From assembly GCA_964035545.1 (NCBI GenBank), contig OZ037770.1:4385662-4445661 (forward strand): a stretch of 60,000 bases of DNA, given 5' to 3'. Position 1 is the first letter of the stretch; each line of letters begins with the position of its first letter. Positions 53,101 through 60,000 of this stretch are shown one piece after another. A program made the translations under genes and the position numbers. The notes beneath the pieces were generated by a model. That model saw nothing but the letters and a program-made list of their open reading frames with translations, was not told the origin of the DNA and made no database searches. Source of the stretch: Bugula neritina. Its lineage: Eukaryota; Bryozoa; Gymnolaemata; Cheilostomatida; Bugulidae.

Positions 53101-56100
53101 AAAGTGTTAAGCAGGATGTTAGGAAAAGAAGCCATTCACAGAGTTCCTATTTTTATCACGCCATGCATATCATTGCTCTTGCTGCAAGGTGGGAGCTCAA
53201 AAAATGCCGTTTCAGTATTGATGAAAGTTGTTCCCATTGAAGTGCTGCATGAGCAGAAAAAAGTACAGGGAATAACTAGTGAGCAAACATCAGCCTACAT
53301 ATAGTGCTTCTTGTCAAATCAATTTTTTTGAAAATATATATGTAACCACAAGCACCAGCCAATAAAACAAGAGAGTAATTTTTCAGAGTTGTTTCCTTGT
53401 GTTATAGGGTACTTCTTTTAGCAAGAATCACCATTGTCAAAGTCATGAATAAAAATGAATACAAGTATTTAATTATATCTCAAAGAGGTGGTATTGTAAC
53501 TTACAGGTTTTTATAAACAACACTTGTAAAATATTGTATATAGTAAGTAAAAGTTTGAGCCTCATCTTATGAATTAAAAGGATAACCGCAATAGTACTCT
53601 GCATAATATAGTTAATAAAGGTTTTATATACCTGGCGAAGAAAGCACAACAGAATTCTTGGAAGTTTTGAATTTTATTTGCTGCATAAAATTAAAAATAT
53701 TGTTAGTAGTTCTAATTATACATCTCATGAAACTGCCAAAATAACTTGTTTTACACACAATCACTCCGAAAGAATTTCTTGTTTACAGCAAAATTGAGAT
53801 ACCAACGCACAAGAGAATATAATAATCATGCATTCAAATAATTAATTAATTACGTTATCAAAAGCTGATCTTGTGTACTGAATTTTTTTCATTGTAGAAT
53901 GCTCTACCGCCTTCCTCAGGCTAACCAGCTCCTCCTCAGACACTTAGTCTGTGCTCTTTACAAGATCCAACAGAACTCTACCGAGAACCTCATGACAATC
54001 TCCAACCTCTCAATTTGCCTGGGTCCTTGCCTACTCTGGACTAAGTCTACCAACAGCAAAGACATTGAGAAGGCCAGCAAGACTGTACCACATCTCATTG
54101 AATTTATAATAAAACACTGTGTAGATATCTTTGGCAGAACAATGGCAATGATGTTGAGTACGGATGACAGCGGCCTATTGCGCAATACCAGCTTATCCAT
54201 GGACTCCATATTCTCCGAGAAACCCTGTTGTAAGTTTGTGGACAGTTCATGCCAATCTATAAATAGGCTAAACGACCAAATATGCAGACGGTTAAAATCT
54301 CCTTCTCACCTTTCTTATGACTCTGGACTTATACTAGATGACGCATCACATGATGGAGATATCAATGTTGATACAAAGACTTCTACTCTAAAACATCAGC
54401 GTTTTAATTTATCATTGGACAGCTTAGATTGCCAAGGTTATGTCTCTAGTGAAGATACAATAAAGTACAATAATAACAACAGCTTCTACGCAAACACAAA
54501 AGATTTACTTCCCCCTGTGACGAGTAGGAGAGATGTTGAAAACGACTATCACAAGTGCACTGATAACAACAGACAGCCAGAGGAGCTGAGTAAGACCATG
54601 AACAAAGACAGTAAAACTGCCCTCATGCAAAAAAGGTAAAATATGTATTTTAAATTTACAGGTTGTATAATTTATATAATGCCAAGCTATAAATAATTTT
54701 ATTACGTCGTGTGAAAGTAACTTAAGGAGCTAGTGGTTAGCCCACTACATGGCTTAGTACAAACAAACCCTTTAGTAAATAAAGGCCTTTGATAATGTTA
54801 TAAGTAATATTATGGTTCTTTTTGTCGCAATAGAGTGCAAACCCTTAGCCTGCCTAAAAACTCTAGGTGTTCTCACGAGAATAATGGCTATAAACCTGTG
54901 TGGGTTACATAAAGCGCATCACATATACAATTCGATTTACTCTGCAGCTAAGCCAATTGAAGCTGCTCGTTTAGCCAGATATAGAAGTGATCATTTCTTC
55001 CCTATAATTGAGAAACTCATTGTTGAATATATATACGCTGCAAAATACATGCTGTTTACCATGCAGGTAAATTATAGACTACAACTAAGTTATAGGGTGA
55101 GCAAAGTTGGAGGGGGAGGCCAAGCCTCCCTCTCTTTCTGCCCGTTCTATCATATAGCAGATCAATTTCAATCACAAGTAAAACTTCAAACTATAAAGTT
55201 TCATTTAGTCATTGAAAGCTAAAATAGTTTTAGTCATCAATAGAATATTAATGCAGAAATTAGAAGATTATACCAAAAGTAATGAGCTGCAACAGAAATG
55301 TATGTTTCAGGGAACACAGATTGTATTTAGTTTCATCATTGTTAAAATCCTGTTACAATAAGCATTCAGTGGTAATCATTGGCCTTTCATTTTTGTGTTT
55401 GAAGAGGTGTTAATAGTGAATAACGTTATAGAAATATTCAAAATATGCAACAGGCAAGCATATCTGATGTATCAATTAATTATGTGATTGATTATATTGA
55501 GAGTATATTGAAGGCATTATATCTATATAACACAATAGCAATGAATAAGCATGATATACGTGAAAACAATTTGTGTGATATGCAACGTCATTGTCGTCAA
55601 TCAACCACGCAACCCACGGATACCAGCTTTGAGCAGTTAACTGCTGATTCCTTCCTTCTGGTAAAGAGAGCTATATTCATGTTTATCAATTGAAATATCA
55701 AAGTGATTACTGATTACAAATAATAACATACTGAATATGTTTACAATTAATTGCATTCCATAGCATTTGAAAATTGTTAACTTGAATCGGTCACCATTTT
55801 AGTCGAACTTTTGAACATTCTTCCTCTGAAAACATAAAGTTAGAACAATAAGTAAATAATTTGTGAATTTACAGAACTCCGTGTCTATGCTTTATACTTT
55901 ATAACAGCCCAAACTCTATACAATCTAGCTCTACATTCTATACTTTATACTTTATAGTCTATATAATCTATATTCCATAATACCCATTATATATATATAT
56001 AAAGTAAATAGTATATATACTATTTACTTTATATACTATGTACATAATGTACTTTCTTTGAAGCACTCTACAGTCTATGCTTCATAGTCGATAGGCTTCG

Positions 56101-59100
56101 TATCCCATAATCTATGGTCTAAGCTTCATATACTCTATATTATTATACTTTATAATATAGTTTTATAGCTTGTATAGCTATATAATATACCCTATATACC
56201 TTTAACACTGTACACTCTATATCCTGTAGTCTAAACTCTATAATCTGTAGTCTAAACTTTATACCCTGTAGTCTAAACTCTATACCCTGTAGTCTAAACT
56301 CTATATACTGTAGTCTAAACTCTATAATCTGAAGTCTAAACTCTATATCCTGTAGTAAATTAAACTTGTACTAGTTAAGTATTTAAATTTTCTATGCTTT
56401 ATATTCAATAGTTTAAACTCAATGATTTTGTGCTAGCTTCACACTCTATAATATATAGCTCAGATCTAAAAATATCTATCTATGCTATATGATGGATAAT
56501 TCAGAGTGCATGCTGTTACTGCTCAGAGAAAGCTCACAGCAAGATATGACAACTCCTTCAGTATTAGACTGAAAGTTCTGATATACAGTGACTTTAACAC
56601 AACTGAAACTGCAACTATAAACTAATATGTCAATACTGAAAACTATAGATGGCCATAAAGTGGAGCATGCTTCGTGAATGGGAAAACCCGATGATTGCCC
56701 CGCTGGGATTCAAACCCAAGACCTCTGGCTTGCAAGCACGTGTGCTAACCATTACACCACAGGGACTACTGGGTTATAAAATCATCTCTACATTCCACCC
56801 AGTTTTCTGAACTCCACTGGCCTACTTACTACTCCTTCAGTCTTCAGGCTCCCCTGGCTACTCAGCTTCCTCGAAGTATTACTACTACTACACTTCACTA
56901 AAAGCCGAAATAGCTTGAAAAGAAATTGCCCCCACTGGGATTCAGACCCATGCAAGACCTCTGGCTTGTAAGCAAGTGAGCTAACTATTACACCACAGGG
57001 ACCACTGGATCACTACAAATACAAAGCCCTATATGAATGGCCAATGATATTAGTATTATAAAATATAGGGACTTTTCAGTAATTTACACAATGAATACAT
57101 TCCCATTGCTTGCATTATGTTCCGGATTTTTCATTCAATGTTTGGCAAAAAGTCAATTGAATAAAACCACAACCATAGATTAATGCAAACCAAAACCACA
57201 AATCCATCCATACCAGCACTAGTACCAGATCCATTTGAAGCAATGAAAACCCTGTGAATATCAAGTCATACACATCAGAATATTCACATCAATGTTACGT
57301 GAAGCTTCCAAAATGCATTAAACTGTATCACAACATGCAAATGACACATAATATCATGCGTATTTAAAGTACACTGTCACATTTGGTATGATATTAATGT
57401 TGAGAATACTTGCTGCTGTGATAGTTATTCAATAAGCTCAAATGATGTATACAGACATCACTGTAATAGAAAATTTTGTTTTTTGTCTCAGGTTACGGTG
57501 CTGACTTTGGTTTGAAAGTTCGACAAGCATAACTTGTTTAATTTGAAAAAGCGTTTCCACAGAACCAAACGCAAATAGTTTTATAGTGTTTAAAATCTAC
57601 ACTAGAATAAATTTGCTAGTAGTTATGTTGACTATTCTAAATAACTACAATTCAATTGAGATACTACATTGTGTACTAAAGGTGAATGAAGATATATCTT
57701 AGGATAATACCAACCTATTATTATAATACACCATTCAACTATATATTAGACTACTGCAGCCTAATTTATTCCGTATCACCTAAACTGCAGAATATTGGGA
57801 AGTAATTTTTTATGTTACAAATGACAAGAATTTACAGCTTTTTATTTTGAGAGTAATCAATCATTATGTATATAATGTATTCAGTGGCGATCTCCATTTA
57901 ATTCACACTGGCTCTGCTTCTCGTATTAGAACAGCTATAATACTGGGATGTGAACCAAAATGGTCAACACTTGCCTAAGGGTTTTATAGTTATAATTGTT
58001 TTCTATCAACAAAGTATCTTAAAAGCTCTTAATGGTTAAAAAGTTATATCCACAATTTGGAACTCAAACTCACCAACGTTTATAGTGGCCATCCCTGTGA
58101 GAAAACCCCTAATGAAAGGAGTTTTGTGAAGTCAGGAGAGGACTTATTCAGATGAGGCCCAGGAGCAATATGACTGGTTGCTCTTCCTAACATCACTAAT
58201 GACCTTTGATTCGAACCAGTGACTCCGTGCTTACTAGGCAAATGCTTTAACCCCTAGATTATGGCTGCTTTTAGAACTTAATTCCTGGCTAATTATTGGT
58301 GAAATTTTAGCAGTTTCCAAATACAGTTATACCCAGCAATTTGTTAGTACGTAGACAGCAGAAAAACTCATTAATTGTTATTCTTGATATGCCTACCACC
58401 TATTTGTGTTTATCCACCACTTTTGTGTTTATCCACCACTGCACCGTTTGCCAGGTCTAATAATTATTCTACCTCCATATATATGCCGCCCCAACTAAAT
58501 TGAACAAGTGTGAATAATTAAAACATAATTGCGTAACTGTCTATGAAATGTCCCCAGGATGTCCACTTTGCTCACGTCTTTAATTAGAAAGGATAAATTA
58601 CTTTAGGTTCGTATCCGCACCTTAGGACCGGCGCATGGTGCAGGTGGAGCGTTAAACCTGTATAGCTCAATGTAGTAGACATGTATACGTGCTATATATT
58701 CTTACTTGGAAGCACAAGTGTTATTTTGAACCTGAAAGTATGCATGGAGGTTCCAAATTTCAATGCATTTATAAAATTTAGTTTTAAAACTAATCGACTG
58801 GTATGTTACCCAGCATTGGGGGTCAACTTCCAAACATTCCTAATAAATGGAGCACCTTTTTTGTGCTAGTTACTATTCTACATATGTATTATAGACCAGC
58901 TCGTTTGCCATTTCTAAGCAATTGAATTATCTAGCCACATTAATTCATTTTATATACCAATGGCTGCCAACGCATGAGATGAATCTGAAAATGTTACAGT
59001 AGTCATCTAAGTAATGTAAAACCTATCAATAGTTTTTGTTTATTTAATAGAAATACAGTTAACATCCCAAGAAGACGAACACGGCCATCAATTCTTCCGG

Positions 59101-59957
59101 AAGACTCTATGACAAGAAAGCCGAGCGTCATGTATGACAAAGTAGTTTACAGATACATCTCAGACTCAGCTTCTCCTTCTGTCATGTCTACTCCTACGGG
59201 GACCTTCTTCAGCTTACCCCGACCAGCTCGAAGATCCAAGGCTTCAAATATCTTACCAAATTCCTCGCACAGCGGCCCTCAGCTAGCACCAATCACATGT
59301 GGACAATCAAAATGGAGATGCGAGGAAGAGCCAATGATTGTCACCGACACTATTGACTGCGTCACATCCTCGCAAGTCCACAACAAAGCTTTGAGAAGCC
59401 CCTCAACTGTCTACCTCCCTAGAACAAAGAGTCTTCAGCCATCACCCGTTTATCAAAATGTCAACACAATCTGTCAAATTGATGCCCCTATTTATGAGAA
59501 TAGCGAGATTTATGAGCAAGTCGAGAATAAAACACCGGCAGCTAGCGTCAGCAAACCATGCCCGGTGTATGAGAACTTGACCTATCACAAGAGGCCACCG
59601 GCTGTTCAGATAAGAAGACGGACCTTCAGCTCTGGCAACAGGAATCAAGTACCTGTGCAAGCACCTGTCCCACCTGTCACAAGGCAAGTCAACAAATCAA
59701 CATCAAAAACAGACAAGCACAAATATTCCACTACGAGTGATATAGTTGATAGCAAAATGCCTTCCAAACAGGTGAGACTCATACCTATGGGAGGAAACCT
59801 GCTCAATGATGTCAAAAAAGGGCCTGGAGTAATTTATAATACAAAGATAAACAATGCTACCTCCAGAAAGTCCAATTTTAATCATAGCACACATCGGAAA
59901 ACTAGCAACTGCAATGAGTCGAGACAACTCTTAAATGAAACTTGTTATTTTGTATAG
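41200..59957 (+). CDS. RhoGAP-domain protein, TAGAP/ARHGAP20-like, six coding exons, 745 aa
   Basis: Exons 41200-41293, 45010-45224, 46943-47110, 50801-50916, 53898-54635 and 59051-59957 have consensus GT-AG borders and compatible phases (1,0,0,2,2). They sum to 2238 nt, ending in TAG. The RhoGAP domain spans about residues 86-277: FGRSLGEIC opens it, EIFRKPPN carries the arginine finger (R121), and K159 and R163 (VLK/SFLREIP) match the conserved Lys and Arg that contact Rho GTPases. NLSICLGPCLL (residues 234-244) matches NLavvfGPNLL but has Cys242 in place of the conserved Asn. EFIIKHCVDIFG closes the domain. The tail is Ser-rich and polar, with YxN motifs at Y578, Y592 and Y617 and a basic Pro-containing stretch near 630-650. 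It should switch off Rho-family GTPases at the membrane or cytoskeleton. Length and domain position resemble vertebrate TAGAP; no PH or RA domain is seen. Confidence 0.88.
44705..44920 (+). mobile_element. tRNA-derived SINE, family 1, single unit in RhoGAP intron 1
   Basis: The head TGTGGTGTACTGGTTAGCAC (A box) and GGGTTCGAATCCTAG (B box) is followed by a body ending 'ggccagtggagttcagagaact', shared with the copies at 39840 and 56696. It ends about 90 bases before RhoGAP exon 2. Confidence 0.85.
52851..53304 (+). other. Overlapping open frames inside RhoGAP intron 4
   Basis: Two frames, 52851-53102 and 53047-53304, overlap in different registers and together keep about 450 bases largely open, less AT-rich than their surroundings. 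They could be one frameshifted relic of an inserted gene or transposon, or a nested small gene. I recognise no motif. Confidence 0.25.
55870..56360. repeat. Minisatellite with 20-bp unit, degenerate on its left side
   Basis: Between 56205 and 56355 about seven units of 'ctataccctgtagtctaaac' stand head to tail with one to three changes each. The region from 55870 holds looser 'ctatactttatagtc' words, apparently older versions of the unit. It lies in RhoGAP intron 5. Confidence 0.88.
55996..56035. repeat. 40-bp perfect palindrome
   Basis: The 40 bases are identical to their own reverse complement, centred at 56015/56016 on GTATATATAC, with inner arms AAAGTAAATA and TATTTACTTT. There is no loop. 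Confidence 0.95.
56696..57016 (-). mobile_element. tRNA-derived SINE, family 1, head-body-head
   Basis: Two tRNA-like heads (57006-56940 and 56765-56696 on the minus strand) each carry a 'tccctgtggtgtaat-gttag' A-box region and a B-box-like stretch. They are separated by a body of about 160 bases. A short piece of body end ('gtagtgatccagtgg') precedes the first head, as expected for a tandem array cut in phase. RhoGAP intron 5. Confidence 0.88.
58075..58270 (-). mobile_element. tRNA-derived SINE, family 2 (copy 3)
   Basis: On the minus strand, 'ctaggggttaaagcatttgcc' and a B-box-like 'ggttcgaatc' are followed by a body matching the copies at 7915 and 35585, ending 'ctcacagggatggccactat'. RhoGAP intron 5. 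Confidence 0.85.
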
Positions 59958-60000
59958 TAAATACCTACTACTGAATCATTTCCTATACTCTATAGGTCGA

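Noticed and set aside
54812-55222. 136-codon open frame between RhoGAP exons 5 and 6
   Set aside because: Exon 5 joins exon 6 in phase without it; no domain recognised. An alternative exon is possible but not supported.
39840-57016. tRNA genes suggested by A-box and B-box sequences
   Set aside because: Heads are degenerate, lack a clear cloverleaf with paired acceptor stem, and are joined to shared bodies, so they are SINEs.

Overview
This is a strongly AT-rich stretch of an animal nuclear genome (base composition judged by eye, not counted). Genes have short exons with GT-AG introns, and there are many microsatellites, tRNA-derived SINEs, a decayed LINE and a DNA transposon. The gene types (cystine-knot secreted peptides, a TAGAP/ARHGAP20-like RhoGAP, an intronless rhodopsin-like receptor) fit an invertebrate metazoan. 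A lophotrochozoan is my best guess, held loosely.

Region 1 (1-8.3 kb, plus an exon near 29.8 kb). Small secreted cysteine-rich peptides are the most notable content. A gene cut by the left edge (1-1187) splices in four exons with matching phases. It gives a propeptide with two Lys-Arg sites and a 46-residue C-terminal part in which C-x6-C-x5-CC-x4-C-x10-C is the inhibitor-cystine-knot (knottin) pattern. A second locus (7342-8331) has a TATA box, a clean signal peptide and the same intron phases, but its third exon carries a frame conflict. A third, isolated terminal exon (29804-29907) repeats the C-x5-CC-x4-C core with extra vicinal cysteines. All three are on the + strand. Between the first two lies a 3.5-kb DNA transposon (2292-5787) with about 0.88-kb inverted arms and the N-terminal part of a DDE_Tnp_4-type transposase whose catalytic domain is gone.

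Region 2 (8.3-29.8 kb). This is mostly gene-free. It holds a MITE-like foldback at 13.6 kb, a decayed non-LTR retrotransposon (16.0-18.85 kb) that still has a YVDD motif, several kilobases of degenerate simple sequence around it (15.9-23.8 kb), a possible two-exon gene start (23.8-24.5 kb) and a polypyrimidine tract (24.65-24.97 kb).

Region 3 (29.9-41 kb). An intronless class-A-like GPCR lies at 32.4 kb, followed by a long (TA)n tract, SINEs and one possible membrane-protein exon.

Region 4 (41.2-60 kb). A six-exon RhoGAP gene of 745 predicted residues fills the right end, with every intron phase consistent. It has a RhoGAP domain at about residues 86-277, a long C-terminal tail and a cluster of Tyr-x-Asn motifs. 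Its introns carry SINEs, a 20-bp minisatellite and a 40-bp perfect palindrome.

The RhoGAP and the GPCR are probably independent genes. The knottin-like loci look like members of one dispersed family in a transposon-rich setting.
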